DNA of 44,433 nucleotides from Prevotellaceae bacterium (GCA_028726625.1 JAQYPT010000057.1:1-44433), one strand, 5' to 3'. Counted from the stretch's first letter, positions 17,191-27,126 are shown. Numbers and translations are program-made. The notes: generated by a model not told the origin, from the letters alone.

Positions 17191-18765
17191 TTATGGCAAG
17201 TAATTGAGTAATTGGCGGTATATCACCGAATCAAATCCATAGACATCAGGATATTCTGTCATCACATGGTTCTCGTTTGGGTACAAAGTATAATAGGTGA
17301 TGAACAGGGGAACCGTCGGTTTTACTTGAACTGATTTAATCAACTTAGCCCTGTCCAGTCTGTCGGCCTCCACTAATTGTTTCTTGTCAGATGATGGATT
17401 GTCATCCATATAGGTGGGATGAATGTCTGCTTCCATCGAATACCTAATTCTTTCTATCGTCTTTTTGTCCTTATCATCCAATAAGAACACAGCAAAATCG
17501 AAAGGTTTTTCCAGTCGGATACAGCCATGCGAAACTCCTCGGTATTCTCTTTCGAAGACTCCCTTCGATGACGTATCGTGCAGATAGATAGCGAATTTGT
17601 TCTTAAAGCGGAACACGATGCGCCCCATGGCATTGCCCTTTCCACCTTCTTGTATGACAAAATATTTGCCACTTTTCAGCATGTCAGCTGACACCTGCGT
17701 GACATCCATTCGTTTTCCGGTTTTTCGTTCGCGAATGAAATATCGCCGAGCATCAAAATAATCCTTATTTCCAGCCTGTGGAACCACGCTTTTTTCAATG
17801 ATGCTTCTGGGCATGACCCACTGTGGATTGATGTCCATACGCACAATACTACTGGTGATGAGTGGTGTCTTCGTACTCAAAGCACCTATGCCAATACGCA
17901 TGCTCAGCGTCTTGTCGTGATCTCTTGCCATGAGATGCATGGAAGGTAAATTGATGACGACGTACTTTTCATGCTTGTCAGGCTCGTCATCCAGTCGCCA
18001 CCTGGCACGCTCCAAATTGCAAATCACCTTGCGCCTGGCCACTGTACCTACAGCTTTGGGCAACCGTTGTTTCAAATCATCGTACAACTTCCCATGCGGT
18101 TGGATGGCTTGTAGGTAGATGCCCACGCTGTCGTGCCGTACCTTCTGCAAGGCCTCGGTCCAAAAGTTCTTGGTGGGTCGCAGCATGGGAAGATCAAAAA
18201 GTTCACGATAACCCACATTGATGGAATCGCGCTTTCTGACATCCAGCTTGTTAAACAGTGCGAATGGGTTGGTATAACCAAACTGTTGCCCATTGACATA
18301 TCGTAAATAAGCTTTGGTGAGATGATATTCCAACCGAGCCATCACTTGGCTGATAGTGTTGCGGGCTGTATCAAAGTCGAGTGTGCGCAACCGTTTTAAA
18401 TCGTTCTCAATATCCTTGACATAGAACTTTTTAGGTGAAAACCCAACCTGATCAACGGTACGCAGATACGCCAACAACGTGTCTGCACGCGCATCAACGC
18501 CCAGCCTGTCTATCCACAAGTAGCTGCCATGCTGACCATAATAACTTCGGGTTCGATAATCGGGCTGCATGGAGTCGACATCGGCTTTCATCAACCGATC
18601 AAGATGCTGACGTATTTTACCAGGATGAATGGTATAAGATGACGTTCTCAAATTGGAAAACGCCTCTAATTGAAGTGCTTGGTTTGGATTCAACTCCTTC
18701 TTCTTGCATGAACACAACTGGAAGATAAGAAGAAGGAGAAGTGAAAATTTGAAGAAGACTTTCAA
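17191..18765 (-). CDS. L,D-transpeptidase lipoprotein, YcbB-like
   Basis: A 524-residue lipoprotein with signal helix and lipobox LCSC (Cys20). The YkuD catalytic domain (about residues 265-450) has YLHDTSSKG with His396 and SHGCIRL with catalytic Cys415. The long N-terminal part and the NPQWVMPRSIIEK segment resemble YcbB/LdtD, which crosslink peptidoglycan between two diaminopimelates (3-3 links). It probably acts on the periplasmic side, anchored by lipid. It lies between the sorting-domain protein and the sigma gene with 6-7 nt gaps. Substrate choice is inferred from the family. Confidence 0.88.
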   Translation of the reverse strand: MKVFFKFSLLLLLIFQLCSCKKKELNPNQALQLEAFSNLRTSSYTIHPGKIRQHLDRLMKADVDSMQPDYRTRSYYGQHGSYLWIDRLGVDARADTLLAYLRTVDQVGFSPKKFYVKDIENDLKRLRTLDFDTARNTISQVMARLEYHLTKAYLRYVNGQQFGYTNPFALFNKLDVRKRDSINVGYRELFDLPMLRPTKNFWTEALQKVRHDSVGIYLQAIQPHGKLYDDLKQRLPKAVGTVARRKVICNLERARWRLDDEPDKHEKYVVINLPSMHLMARDHDKTLSMRIGIGALSTKTPLITSSIVRMDINPQWVMPRSIIEKSVVPQAGNKDYFDARRYFIRERKTGKRMDVTQVSADMLKSGKYFVIQEGGKGNAMGRIVFRFKNKFAIYLHDTSSKGVFEREYRGVSHGCIRLEKPFDFAVFLLDDKDKKTIERIRYSMEADIHPTYMDDNPSSDKKQLVEADRLDRAKLIKSVQVKPTVPLFITYYTLYPNENHVMTEYPDVYGFDSVIYRQLLNYLP

Positions 18766-18772
18766 AGTCTAA

Positions 18773-19081
18773 CTATCTGATAGAAATCTTTCTAACCGTT
18801 TTACCTACCTTAACAATGTAACAACCCTTGGGTACATTGAGTTCGTATCGCTTATCCTGACTGTCAACCTTGACACTCATTAAGCAAACGCCCGTTACAT
18901 TATATACTTGCAATACTTGTCCATTAGCACCACTGACATGCAAAACAGAGCCTGAAACAGAAATGGAAACACTCTGAATATCACTCTCGATGATTTCCAT
19001 TGACTGACCAGCTTGCACGGACAAAGGATGCGCCATGAACAATGCTGCAGCAAATGCTATAGAAAGTATCTTTTTAACCAT
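18773..19081 (-). CDS. Small exported protein consisting of a T9SS-type C-terminal sorting module
   Basis: 102 residues: a signal peptide (MVKKILSIAFAAALFMAHPL) ending near QAG, then about 75 residues resembling the C-terminal sorting domain of type IX-secreted proteins. It has the characteristic LQVYNVTGVCLMSVKV and PKGCYIVKVGKTVRKISIR strands. There is no cargo domain in front. An upstream ATG at 19105 was rejected because the predicted transcription start (near 19106) makes it unlikely. It sits 7 nt before the L,D-transpeptidase gene. Its role alone is unknown. Confidence 0.65.
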   Translation of the reverse strand: MVKKILSIAFAAALFMAHPLSVQAGQSMEIIESDIQSVSISVSGSVLHVSGANGQVLQVYNVTGVCLMSVKVDSQDKRYELNVPKGCYIVKVGKTVRKISIR

Positions 19082-19112
19082 ATTATGTCTACCATTTGTG
19101 TTCACTTCAAGG

Positions 19113-19142
19113 CAAAGATAGTTATTTATAGGTAATATTCAA
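19113..19142 (-). promoter_or_regulatory. Predicted promoter for the sorting-module/L,D-transpeptidase/sigma operon
   Basis: TATCTTTG (19113-19120, minus strand) matches the -7 consensus. TTG at 19140-19142 is the -33 element with a 19-nt spacer. The predicted leader is about 25 nt to the ATG at 19081. Confidence 0.6.
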
Positions 19143-19175
19143 GGAAGAGCCTTAAATATTATTGTGCATTTAACT

Positions 19176-20093
19176 CTATTTAACATCGAAAATCATTTCT
19201 TCGGCTGTCAAAAAGCTGTTTGGAAATATTTTCTGCGCTTCTCGCAGAATCACGCTCTCATCATCATACCGCGCGCTATAATGCCCCAATAGCAATTTTT
19301 CCACTCCCGCATCAAGAGCCACCTGGGCAGCCTGTGCGGCCGTGCTGTGATAATACAATTTGGCGCGGGCTTCATGTTCCGCATCGTAAGTCGACTCATG
19401 GTACAACACATCCACGCCCTTTACCAGCTGGTGGAGCGTAGGGATATATCGCGTGTCACTGCAATAGGCATAGCTACGCGGTGCCTCAGCCGGATAGGTC
19501 AGTCGGCTGTTTTCCACCAACTCGCCTTCCTCCGTAGTCCAATCGGCACCATTCTTGATGTTGTTGATTTGCGAAATGGGGATTTGATAACAATCAATCA
19601 TATCCCGACGGATGTGCGGCAAGAGCGGTTTTTCCCTGAACAGGAACCCACAACAGGGCACTCGATGCTCCAAAGGAATGGATGCTACCGTCAAACTTTT
19701 ATCCTCATAAATCACCTGATGCTTGGTTGTGTCAACGGCATGGAAGACCACTTCAAACTCAAGACCCTTGCAAAACATGTCCATTTGCATCTGAAGCATC
19801 CGCTCAAACTCGCCTGGCGCATAGACATGCAGCGTAGCCGTACGCCCCAACATGCCGAAAGTGGAAATCATGCCGATGAGTCCCAGACAATGATCGCCGT
19901 GCAGGTGACTGATAAACACCGCTTGTAGACGGGTGAAACTCACCCTTGAACGGCGCAACTGCACTTGCGTACCTTCGCCACAGTCGACCATGAAAAGCTT
20001 CCCGCGTATGTCGACCACTTGCGAAGAGGCGTTGTGTTTGAGTGTGGGCAACGCGCTGCCACAACCTAAAATATGTATTCTAAAGGGTTCCAA
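19176..20093 (-). CDS. rnz: Ribonuclease Z
   Basis: A 305-residue metallo-beta-lactamase-fold endonuclease that trims tRNA 3' ends. The zinc motif HLHGDH is at residues 63-68, preceded by LGCGSALPTLKHNASS at the N-terminus. Later metal ligands lie in YCSDTRYIP, YHESTYDAEH and LLGHYSARY. Length agrees with the short bacterial RNase Z class. It begins 9 nt after the lipoprotein gene, suggesting co-transcription. Confidence 0.94.
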   Translation of the reverse strand: MEPFRIHILGCGSALPTLKHNASSQVVDIRGKLFMVDCGEGTQVQLRRSRVSFTRLQAVFISHLHGDHCLGLIGMISTFGMLGRTATLHVYAPGEFERMLQMQMDMFCKGLEFEVVFHAVDTTKHQVIYEDKSLTVASIPLEHRVPCCGFLFREKPLLPHIRRDMIDCYQIPISQINNIKNGADWTTEEGELVENSRLTYPAEAPRSYAYCSDTRYIPTLHQLVKGVDVLYHESTYDAEHEARAKLYYHSTAAQAAQVALDAGVEKLLLGHYSARYDDESVILREAQKIFPNSFLTAEEMIFDVK

Positions 20094-20102
20094 TGCCTTG
20101 AA

Positions 20103-20666
20103 TTACTGTTGTCTTCTGTAGGCAAAGATGCCCTCGTTGTTCTCCAGATAAAGGCTGTCGGCACCCAAGGTATTCACGCTGAAGGTGTCTTTATTCAGCA
20201 ACAACTTACCGTTAAGAATCTTCCAAGTTGTCCATGGATTGCTTTCTGCCTTGACGAACGACTGCACGCCTCCACCCTCTTGTATCTCAAAGTTCTTATC
20301 CAGACTCGACCACTTGCCCAAGAGCGTGGTGAGGTTGATGACTTTCTGAGCCACTCTTTCACCGTTGGCCTCAACACCCACAATAGCCACTCGGTCGCCT
20401 ACCATCAATCCTCCCTGAACGTCAGAGATAACGTCGCCATCGGTATTCAACATGTACATCAGCGTATCACCGGCATCAGATATGACTTGCAGCGTGTGCA
20501 TCGCCGTACCGTCCCCACAAACGCCATAAACGGTAGAATCGTTATTGGTTTCTTCCACGGAGGCAGCATCTTTTTCTGCAACCTGCTTGGGCTTACGGTC
20601 CACACATCCCATCACTAATAATGTGGTCAAAACAACAACCACGAACCCTTTCATACTCTTTTTCAT
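20103..20666 (-). CDS. Lipoprotein, lipocalin-like
   Basis: A 187-residue lipoprotein with signal helix and lipobox LLVMGC (Cys about 21). After an acidic linker, residues about 45-185 are beta-rich, with VGDRVAIVGVEANGERVAQK and LLGKWSSLDKNFEIQEGG. The LxGKW motif is typical of small lipocalin-like lipoproteins common in Bacteroidota. The ligand is unknown. A second ATG five codons in (20654) is possible. It precedes rnz by 9 nt. Confidence 0.65.
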   Translation of the reverse strand: MKKSMKGFVVVVLTTLLVMGCVDRKPKQVAEKDAASVEETNNDSTVYGVCGDGTAMHTLQVISDAGDTLMYMLNTDGDVISDVQGGLMVGDRVAIVGVEANGERVAQKVINLTTLLGKWSSLDKNFEIQEGGGVQSFVKAESNPWTTWKILNGKLLLNKDTFSVNTLGADSLYLENNEGIFAYRRQQ

Positions 20667-20769
20667 GATAATCTATTTTATTACGTCCTATTTCTTTGAT
20701 TTTCAATTGATTGTAAAAATCAACAAAGAAGTGTTTTATTCGATTTGCAATTCCTATGCTATTGGCGAC

Positions 20770-20830
20770 CAAACTCAATGACTTTGAAGCGCAAACTCAA
20801 TCACTTTGGAGCCCAAACTCAATGACTTTC
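20770..20830. repeat. Three-unit array of a 22-bp quasi-palindromic repeat
   Basis: CAAACTCAATGACTTTG at 20770-20786, CAAACTCAATCACTTTG at 20792-20808 and CAAACTCAATGACTTTC at 20814-20830 have an exact 22-nt period. Each unit is nearly its own reverse complement (CAAA...TCA.TGA...TTTG). The last unit contains the mazG stop codon (20819-20821). A related four-unit array is at 43132-43214. Confidence 0.8.
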
Positions 20831-21715
20831 ATTTGCAGCCGCATCGCATGCATTATTATTGGTCGCATGGGTTGCTTTCCTTTCCATCATCTTTGCTTCT
20901 ACCCATAGTTTATCCATTTCTTCCAAGCTCATGTCAGTCAATTGTTTGCCTTTCTTCAATGTTTGCTGTTCAACATAGTTAAAACGACGAATAAACTTCT
21001 GGTTAGTCATTTCCAAAGCGTTCTCTGGATTCAGATGATACAAGCGTGCGGCGTTGATGACGGAGAAGAGAAAATCACCGAGTTCACTCGTTGCTTTCTC
21101 TTGACTATGCTGACTCAATTCCACCTCCAACTCCTTCAACTCCTCACGCACCTTATCCCAAACGTCTTCACGCTGTTTCCAGTCGAATCCTACGTTGCGG
21201 GCTTTGTCCTGAATGCGGTAAGCCTTGATAAGTGATGGCAGCGAATCAGGCACACCCGAGAGCACAGTTTTGTTTCCATCTTTCTCCTTTTGTTTAATCT
21301 GCTCCCATGTTTGTTCCACCTGTTGCTCCGTTTTAGGGTTGTCGGTCGGTGTGTCACGTTCAGCCGTTTTTCCCTGTTTGGGATCACCCTTCCATCCTGT
21401 CCAGTCGATAAACGGATGGCGAAACATCAGTTTGTCGGCCTGCTTGTTGCATACATCTACCAAATCGAAGTCGCGTGTCTCCTCTCCTAAGATGGAATAG
21501 AACAGCACATGCTCCATGACATCGCCCAACTCCTTGCAAATGTTTTTCTTATCGTTGTTCAAAAGCGCGTCGCAAAGTTCGTAAACCTCTTCTATCGTAT
21601 TGGGTCTGAGGCTCTCATTGGTCTGCTTTCTGTCCCAAGGACACTCTTTTCGCAATCGTTCTTGGACATCGATCAAACGACTAAAAGCCGCCAACTTTTC
21701 TTCTTTCGTGTGCAT
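20819..21715 (-). CDS. mazG: Nucleoside triphosphate pyrophosphohydrolase MazG
   Basis: 298 residues with two MazG repeats. The first has NTIEEVYELCDALLNND and KELGDVMEHVLF. The second has ELGDFLFSVINAARL. These are the acidic metal-binding motifs (EExxE, ExxD) of all-alpha NTP pyrophosphatases that clear non-canonical nucleotides or (p)ppGpp precursors. An upstream ATG at 21754 would add 13 residues but lies beyond the predicted promoter at 21736-21743, so MHTKEEKLAAF is used. The Ala/Asn-rich C-terminal tail ends inside the 22-bp repeat array. Confidence 0.92.
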   Translation of the reverse strand: MHTKEEKLAAFSRLIDVQERLRKECPWDRKQTNESLRPNTIEEVYELCDALLNNDKKNICKELGDVMEHVLFYSILGEETRDFDLVDVCNKQADKLMFRHPFIDWTGWKGDPKQGKTAERDTPTDNPKTEQQVEQTWEQIKQKEKDGNKTVLSGVPDSLPSLIKAYRIQDKARNVGFDWKQREDVWDKVREELKELEVELSQHSQEKATSELGDFLFSVINAARLYHLNPENALEMTNQKFIRRFNYVEQQTLKKGKQLTDMSLEEMDKLWVEAKMMERKATHATNNNACDAAANESH

Positions 21716-21735
21716 ATAGGTGTATTTTATTACGG

Positions 21736-21773
21736 CAAAAGTAATCATTTTCAATTGAATTTTCGTAATTTTG
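21736..21773. promoter_or_regulatory. Divergent -7 boxes for mazG and valS
   Basis: Minus-strand TACTTTTG (21736-21743) faces mazG, and plus-strand TAATTTTG (21766-21773) faces valS. Both match TAnnTTTG. No good TTG -33 element sits at the usual distance for either. Predicted leaders are about 15-20 nt for mazG and about 38 nt for valS. Confidence 0.5.
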
Positions 21774-21816
21774 CAACGATTTATACGAATTTATTATTTA
21801 AGCAGAAATACATCAA

Positions 21817-24459
21817 ATGGAATTAGCAAGTAAGTATGATCCCAAAGAAGTGGAATCAAAATGGTATGAGTATTGGCTGAACCATAAACTTTTCAGTTCA
21901 AAACCTGACGGACGCGAACCTTACACGGTTGTCATACCTCCACCCAACGTCACTGGCGTTTTGCACATGGGGCACATGCTCAACAATACCATTCAAGATA
22001 TCTTGGTGCGCCGCGCCCGCATGGAAGGCAAGAATGCCTGTTGGGTTCCGGGCACAGACCATGCGTCGATTGCCACGGAAGCCAAAGTAGTGGCACGACT
22101 CAAAGAACAGGGCATCAGCAAGACTGACCTGTCAAGAGATGAGTTTTTGAAGCATGCTTGGGACTGGACGCACGAACACGGCGGTATCATCCTGAAGCAA
22201 CTGCGTCGCCTGGGCGCTTCTTGCGACTGGGATCGCACGGCGTTCACCATGGACGAGAAGCGTTCGGAGAGCGTCATCAAGGTGTTCTGTGACCTCTACA
22301 ACAAGAGGCTCATCTACCGCGGCGTGCGCATGGTGAACTGGGATCCACAGGCTCAGACGGCCCTCAGTGACGAGGAGGTGATTTACAAGGACGAACATTC
22401 CAAACTGTATTACCTGCGATACAACGTTGTGGAAGAACCCGGCAAGTATGCCGTTGTGGCGACCACGCGTCCGGAAACCATCATGGGAGACACGGCCATG
22501 TGCATCAACCCCAACGATCCCAAGAACCAATGGCTGAGGGGTAAGCATGTCATCGTGCCACTCGTAGGCAGGGAGATTCCGGTGATAGAAGACGACTACG
22601 TGGATATCGAGTTCGGAACGGGCTGCCTCAAGGTGACACCGGCGCACGACATCAACGACCATGCCTTGGGATTGAAACACGGACTGCAAACCATTGACAT
22701 CTTCAACGACAACGGTACCCTCTCCGAGGAGGCTGGGCTGTATGTGGGCATGGATCGCATGGAGGTGCGCAAGCAAATTGCCAAAGACCTGGAGAAAGCG
22801 GGATTGATGGAAAAGGTGGAAGACTATGACAACAAGGTGGGCTATTCCGAACGCACCCATGTGCCCATTGAGCCGAAGCTGTCCACGCAGTGGTTCCTCA
22901 AGATGCAGCACTTTGCCGACCTGGCCTTGCAGCCAGTGATGGACGATGACATACAGTTTTACCCCTCAAAGTATAAAAATACCTACCGCCACTGGCTGGA
23001 GAACATCAAGGATTGGTGCATCAGCCGTCAGCTATGGTGGGGACACCGCATACCAGCCTATTACTTCACGGTAGACGGCAAGCAAGAAGTTGTGGTGGCC
23101 AAGAGTGCGGAAGAAGCGCTGGAGCTGGCCCGAAAGAAGGACAATGCGCTGACCATGGAACAGCTGGAGCAAGACAGCGACTGTCTGGACACCTGGTTCT
23201 CCTCATGGCTGTGGCCAATCTCACTCTTTGATGGCATCAACCATCCCGACAACGAGGAGATTAACTACTACTACCCCACGGCTGACCTGATTACCGGTCC
23301 CGACATCATCTTCTTCTGGGTGGCACGCATGATTATGGCCGGATACGAGTACAAAGGGCAGATGCCTTTCAAGCATGTGTACTTCACGGGCATTGTTCGT
23401 GACAAACTGGGGCGTAAGATGAGCAAGAGTCTCGGCAACTCTCCCGACCCTATCTCGTTGATTGACCAATACGGAGCCGACGGTGTGCGCATGGGTATGA
23501 TGCTCAGTGCGCCGGCCGGCAACGACATTCTCTTCGATGAGAGTCTGTGCGAGCAAGGTCGCAACTTCAACAATAAGATTTGGAATGCCTTTAGATTGGT
23601 AAAAGGATGGGAAGTGGTTGACGGCGAACAGCCCAATGCCTGCAAACTGGCAACAGCCTGGTTTGAGGCGAAACTGCGCACCACGAACGAAGAAGTGAAC
23701 GACCTGTTTGCTAAATATCGTATCTCTGAAGCCCTCATGGTGGTGTATCGCCTGTTCTGGGACGAGTTTTCAAGTTGGTATCTGGAAATGGTCAAGCCGG
23801 CCTACGGCTCCCCCATTGACCGAACAACATACGAGGCAACCTTGAAATACTTTGATGTGCTGCTAAAGATGCTGCATCCTTTCATGCCATTCATCACCGA
23901 AGAACTGTGGCAACACCTGTTCACACGCGCCGAAGGAGCATCGATTATGCGCGAGAAGTTAGACATCGCAGAGCCTACGGACGCTGACCGGACGCTGGTA
24001 GAAGACATCGAAAAGGTGAAACAAATCGTGAGTGGCGTGCGCACTGTACGCAACCAAAAGAACATTTCACCAAAGGACGAACTGGAGCTCATCGCCATAT
24101 CCAACAACAACCATGCGGTCTATAACGACATCATCACCAAGATGGCTAACCTGAAAGGGATTGAGGTGGCGGAAGAAAAGCCATCAGACGCAGCCCTATT
24201 CATGGTGGGTACCGATGAATTTGCCGTGCCGGTGGGCAACTTGATTGACGTAGCGGCCGAACTCAAGAAGCAGGAAGACCAGCTCAAACATCTTGAAGGA
24301 TTCTTGGCTGGCATCAAGAAAAAGCTCGCTAACGAGAAGTTCGTAGCCAATGCTCCGGAAGCTGTCGTGGCACTGGAGCGCAAGAAACAGAGCGACTCGG
24401 AGGAGAAAATTGCCTCGTTGCGGCAATCAATAGCAGAGTTGAAGAATAAAACATCATGA
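21817..24459 (+). CDS. valS: Valyl-tRNA synthetase
   Basis: An 880-residue class I aminoacyl-tRNA synthetase charging tRNA-Val. It has the HIGH-type motif HMGH at 50-53 ([15 protein letters not shown]) and KMSKS at 534-538 ([15 protein letters not shown]). The editing (CP1) domain lies between, with [15 protein letters not shown] and [15 protein letters not shown]. The C-terminus (about 810-880) is the Lys/Glu-rich coiled coil typical of ValRS. Full length; its stop overlaps the following protease gene. Confidence 0.97.
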   Translation: MELASKYDPKEVESKWYEYWLNHKLFSSKPDGREPYTVVIPPPNVTGVLHMGHMLNNTIQDILVRRARMEGKNACWVPGTDHASIATEAKVVARLKEQGISKTDLSRDEFLKHAWDWTHEHGGIILKQLRRLGASCDWDRTAFTMDEKRSESVIKVFCDLYNKRLIYRGVRMVNWDPQAQTALSDEEVIYKDEHSKLYYLRYNVVEEPGKYAVVATTRPETIMGDTAMCINPNDPKNQWLRGKHVIVPLVGREIPVIEDDYVDIEFGTGCLKVTPAHDINDHALGLKHGLQTIDIFNDNGTLSEEAGLYVGMDRMEVRKQIAKDLEKAGLMEKVEDYDNKVGYSERTHVPIEPKLSTQWFLKMQHFADLALQPVMDDDIQFYPSKYKNTYRHWLENIKDWCISRQLWWGHRIPAYYFTVDGKQEVVVAKSAEEALELARKKDNALTMEQLEQDSDCLDTWFSSWLWPISLFDGINHPDNEEINYYYPTADLITGPDIIFFWVARMIMAGYEYKGQMPFKHVYFTGIVRDKLGRKMSKSLGNSPDPISLIDQYGADGVRMGMMLSAPAGNDILFDESLCEQGRNFNNKIWNAFRLVKGWEVVDGEQPNACKLATAWFEAKLRTTNEEVNDLFAKYRISEALMVVYRLFWDEFSSWYLEMVKPAYGSPIDRTTYEATLKYFDVLLKMLHPFMPFITEELWQHLFTRAEGASIMREKLDIAEPTDADRTLVEDIEKVKQIVSGVRTVRNQKNISPKDELELIAISNNNHAVYNDIITKMANLKGIEVAEEKPSDAALFMVGTDEFAVPVGNLIDVAAELKKQEDQLKHLEGFLAGIKKKLANEKFVANAPEAVVALERKKQSDSEEKIASLRQSIAELKNKTS

Positions 24460-25688
24460 TGAATAGCAGGAAACGATTGTTGTGGTGGGTGATCCTGGCC
24501 TGCACGATGATACTCTCTTCGTGCAACGAGGATGAGCCTGTAAACGTTGAGGACTTTAATAAGCAGACCATACTGGTTTACATGCCTTGGTCAGGCGATT
24601 CGCAAGTCACTGGACTGTATAACTTTTTCAAGGCAAACCTGGACAGCATTGAGTCGGGAATAAAAGCCAAGAAAGGGTTGAAAGGCTCACGATTGGTGGT
24701 TTTCCTCAGCAAGTCGGCCACTGAATCGGAATTGTACGAGGTGAAATATGAGAACAAGGAGTTAGTACACCAACCCATCAAGACCTATTCGGGGCATGCA
24801 TACACCACGGCAAGCGGCATCGCAGAAATCATCAACGACACCAAGTCGGCTGCTGAAGCCTTGAACTACGCCATGATTATTGGGTGCCACGGAACGGGTT
24901 GGACCTACAAGGCCAACTGGAAGGACTACCCATACCAAGCGAAGAAATACAACTTCATGACGCGGCAACGCGTGACCCAATGGGAACGAACACGCTTTTT
25001 TGGCAGCGTGAACGACCTGGAAAACTATGCGACAGACATCGAAGTGCTGGCTGAGGGCATTGCCCAGACGGGTACAAAAATGCAGTATATCATGTTTGAC
25101 GACTGTTACATGGCCAACATCGAAACGGCTTACATGCTGAAAGACGTATGTAACTTCTTAATTGGATCGACCTCAGAAATCATTGCTATCGGCATGCCCT
25201 ACGCATCCATGTGGGCAAGTTTGGCCACACCAGTACCCAACTATGCCACGGCAGTAAGCAAGTTTCATGATTTTTATTCAAACTATCGGGTGGCTTCTGG
25301 AGCCATTGCCGTGATTGATTGCCGTCAAGTAGATGGGCTGGCCAACATCATGCGTGACATTAATGCCGCCTATACCTTAGACGACAGACAACGAGACAGC
25401 ATCCAAGTACTGGATGGGTTCAAACCAAACATCTTCTTTGATTTGGGCGATTACGTGGACAAGCTGTGCCAAGACGAAAGAATGAAAGCAACGTTCAAAG
25501 CCCAATTGGCCAAGGTTGTACGCAGCAAGAGTGTGACGGATTCAATTTATTCGTATATCTATCCCTACGAAAAACCCAAGTTTATCAAGATTAAAAACTT
25601 TAGCGGAATCACCATTTCCGACCCAACCCTGCATGTTGCACCATCGCGAGGATTGCAGCAAACAGGCTGGTGGAAAGCAACACATTAG
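24456..25688 (+). CDS. Clostripain-family (C11) cysteine protease lipoprotein
   Basis: A 410-residue protein with signal helix and lipobox ILSSC (Cys23). The C11 domain starts at [11 protein letters not shown] (about 38-48). The catalytic dyad is His145 in IIGCHGTGW and Cys217 in [13 protein letters not shown]11 proteases cleave after basic residues; some Bacteroidota members act on extracellular substrates. Here the lipid anchor suggests an outer-membrane or periplasmic location. The start codon overlaps the valS stop (ATGA; ATGATG allows 24456 or 24459), so expression is likely coupled to valS. Confidence 0.85.
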   Translation: MMNSRKRLLWWVILACTMILSSCNEDEPVNVEDFNKQTILVYMPWSGDSQVTGLYNFFKANLDSIESGIKAKKGLKGSRLVVFLSKSATESELYEVKYENKELVHQPIKTYSGHAYTTASGIAEIINDTKSAAEALNYAMIIGCHGTGWTYKANWKDYPYQAKKYNFMTRQRVTQWERTRFFGSVNDLENYATDIEVLAEGIAQTGTKMQYIMFDDCYMANIETAYMLKDVCNFLIGSTSEIIAIGMPYASMWASLATPVPNYATAVSKFHDFYSNYRVASGAIAVIDCRQVDGLANIMRDINAAYTLDDRQRDSIQVLDGFKPNIFFDLGDYVDKLCQDERMKATFKAQLAKVVRSKSVTDSIYSYIYPYEKPKFIKIKNFSGITISDPTLHVAPSRGLQQTGWWKATH

Positions 25689-25786
25689 GTTTACGCCTCA
25701 CGTCTTCTCAAGAACATCTTCGCTTTTGCGAAAGCTCTGCAATCAACTGAAAAGCGCTAACCCGTTCGGTTGAGAATTCTTTCGAA

Positions 25787-27094
25787 TTAGAAAGAATAAG
25801 AAAGTCCAACAGACAGGTATTCCTTATACATAAAATATCCATGATGATCGTCGCGCTTACGACTGTCGTCAAACCGCGGATATAAGTACAGGTTGGTGGA
25901 GAGGTACTTGGTAAACTGTACCGTGAGCGTATTCTCCCACTCCATTTCGGTACGTTTGTAGGAGGTATAACCGTACAAGCGAGTTTTCCATCGAACCATA
26001 TCAGAGAACTTCCAGGTGAGATCAATGTTCAAACTCGAACCATAGTCGTCTACAGAATGTTTACCTTTTTCGATACCAAATCTTGTTACCAAATCTTCAC
26101 GTCCCACATAACGATAATGGTAGGCAAACGGAGCTATGTTGACATTTCCCTTGAACTTGCCCTTAAACCAGTCGACATTGTATCGCATACCCAGGGATAA
26201 TTCAACGTTCAACGGAGAGAGAAAATCGGAGTACACGCGCTCGTCGTTGTTACGAAAGCCACGCATGAACTGGGTGTTGGCAATAAGTTGCAAGGAATAG
26301 TACCATCTGTTGGAGGCTTGCAGACCAAAGCTGCTCGTGTATCTGATATCGTCAGTATGGGTTTTAAGCGCGTGCAGGGTATCACTCTTGGAGGTTTGGA
26401 ATCCTAATTTCATCTCCAGCTTATTGTCCCATTTCACTTTCTGTTTGTTGTTGTAATTGGCATTCAGCGTCACAGTACCCAGCATCGAATAGTTGCTCTC
26501 GCCGGCCTTGTACCAGTTGCCCGATACGTAGTTTTGCAGGAATTGAAGATAGCCATCACCGGAGAACTTCCAGAAATTAGGCTTTTTGATGACTACGTCT
26601 ACAGGAACAGGTAAAGCTTCGGTGGGTTTAGGGGCCACTTTTTCTACGATGGCCGTCTTCGTCTTGATGGTTGCATCTTGACTTGTTGAGACCTGGCCCT
26701 GCGCATTGAGACGTGTCTGCGTATTCCGAACAAGATCAGGACGCTTCAAATAAACGCGGAGCAAAGCTCTCTCCAGCGTTTCGTTGAACATAGAGTTGGT
26801 CACTGGGTCTTCTGACAACCGGAACTGATTGTGACTGATGTTATGATAAAACGTCATAGGCAAAAACAATCTCGAGTATTTGCCATTCTTGTCATTGAGC
26901 AAACTGTTCAATGACGCATTGACTTTCTGCAACGAATCAAGCTGCATCTTATAGTTTTTCAGAGAATCTGTATACGTTTTTACGATAGGAGCAACGGTAT
27001 CTACAGGGTGGTGTATAACGCCACGTAAACTCTCCCCATAAGCATTCATGGCAAGAGCGGACAAGAACAATAACGCTGTGCTTTTAAATTTCAT
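25787..27094 (-). CDS. DUF3078-like outer-membrane beta-barrel protein
   Basis: A 435-residue secreted protein with signal peptide MKFKSTALLFLSALAMNAYG. A short coiled segment (DSLKNYKMQLDSLQKVNASL) and a linker come first. From about residue 175 there is a beta-barrel-like region with LQNYVSGNWYKAGESNYSML, alternating aromatic strands and a C-terminal Phe (LSVGLSYSF) as in outer-membrane proteins. This resembles DUF3078. An upstream ATG at 27121 overlaps the -7 box and is rejected. Function unknown. Confidence 0.7.
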   Translation of the reverse strand: MKFKSTALLFLSALAMNAYGESLRGVIHHPVDTVAPIVKTYTDSLKNYKMQLDSLQKVNASLNSLLNDKNGKYSRLFLPMTFYHNISHNQFRLSEDPVTNSMFNETLERALLRVYLKRPDLVRNTQTRLNAQGQVSTSQDATIKTKTAIVEKVAPKPTEALPVPVDVVIKKPNFWKFSGDGYLQFLQNYVSGNWYKAGESNYSMLGTVTLNANYNNKQKVKWDNKLEMKLGFQTSKSDTLHALKTHTDDIRYTSSFGLQASNRWYYSLQLIANTQFMRGFRNNDERVYSDFLSPLNVELSLGMRYNVDWFKGKFKGNVNIAPFAYHYRYVGREDLVTRFGIEKGKHSVDDYGSSLNIDLTWKFSDMVRWKTRLYGYTSYKRTEMEWENTLTVQFTKYLSTNLYLYPRFDDSRKRDDHHGYFMYKEYLSVGLSYSF

Positions 27095-27118
27095 TTTATG
27101 AATTGTTTTGTATGGTTG

Positions 27119-27126
27119 CAAAGGTA
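27119..27126 (-). promoter_or_regulatory. -7 box for the DUF3078-like gene
   Basis: The minus strand reads TACCTTTG, an exact TAnnTTTG match, 25 nt before the chosen ATG (27094). No clear -33 TTG is seen. It lies back-to-back with the pyrG promoter. Confidence 0.45.

Noticed and set aside
20770..20830. Possible CRISPR array
   Set aside because: The units are 17 nt with 5-nt gaps, there are only three, no spacers of about 30 nt exist and no cas genes are near.
21716..21754. N-terminal extension of MazG
   Set aside because: The -7 box lies inside the extension, so it would not be transcribed from that promoter.
25776..25797. Hairpin ATTCTTTC/GAAAGAAT as a terminator
   Set aside because: It overlaps the stop codon of the DUF3078-like gene, is AT-rich and has no T run.
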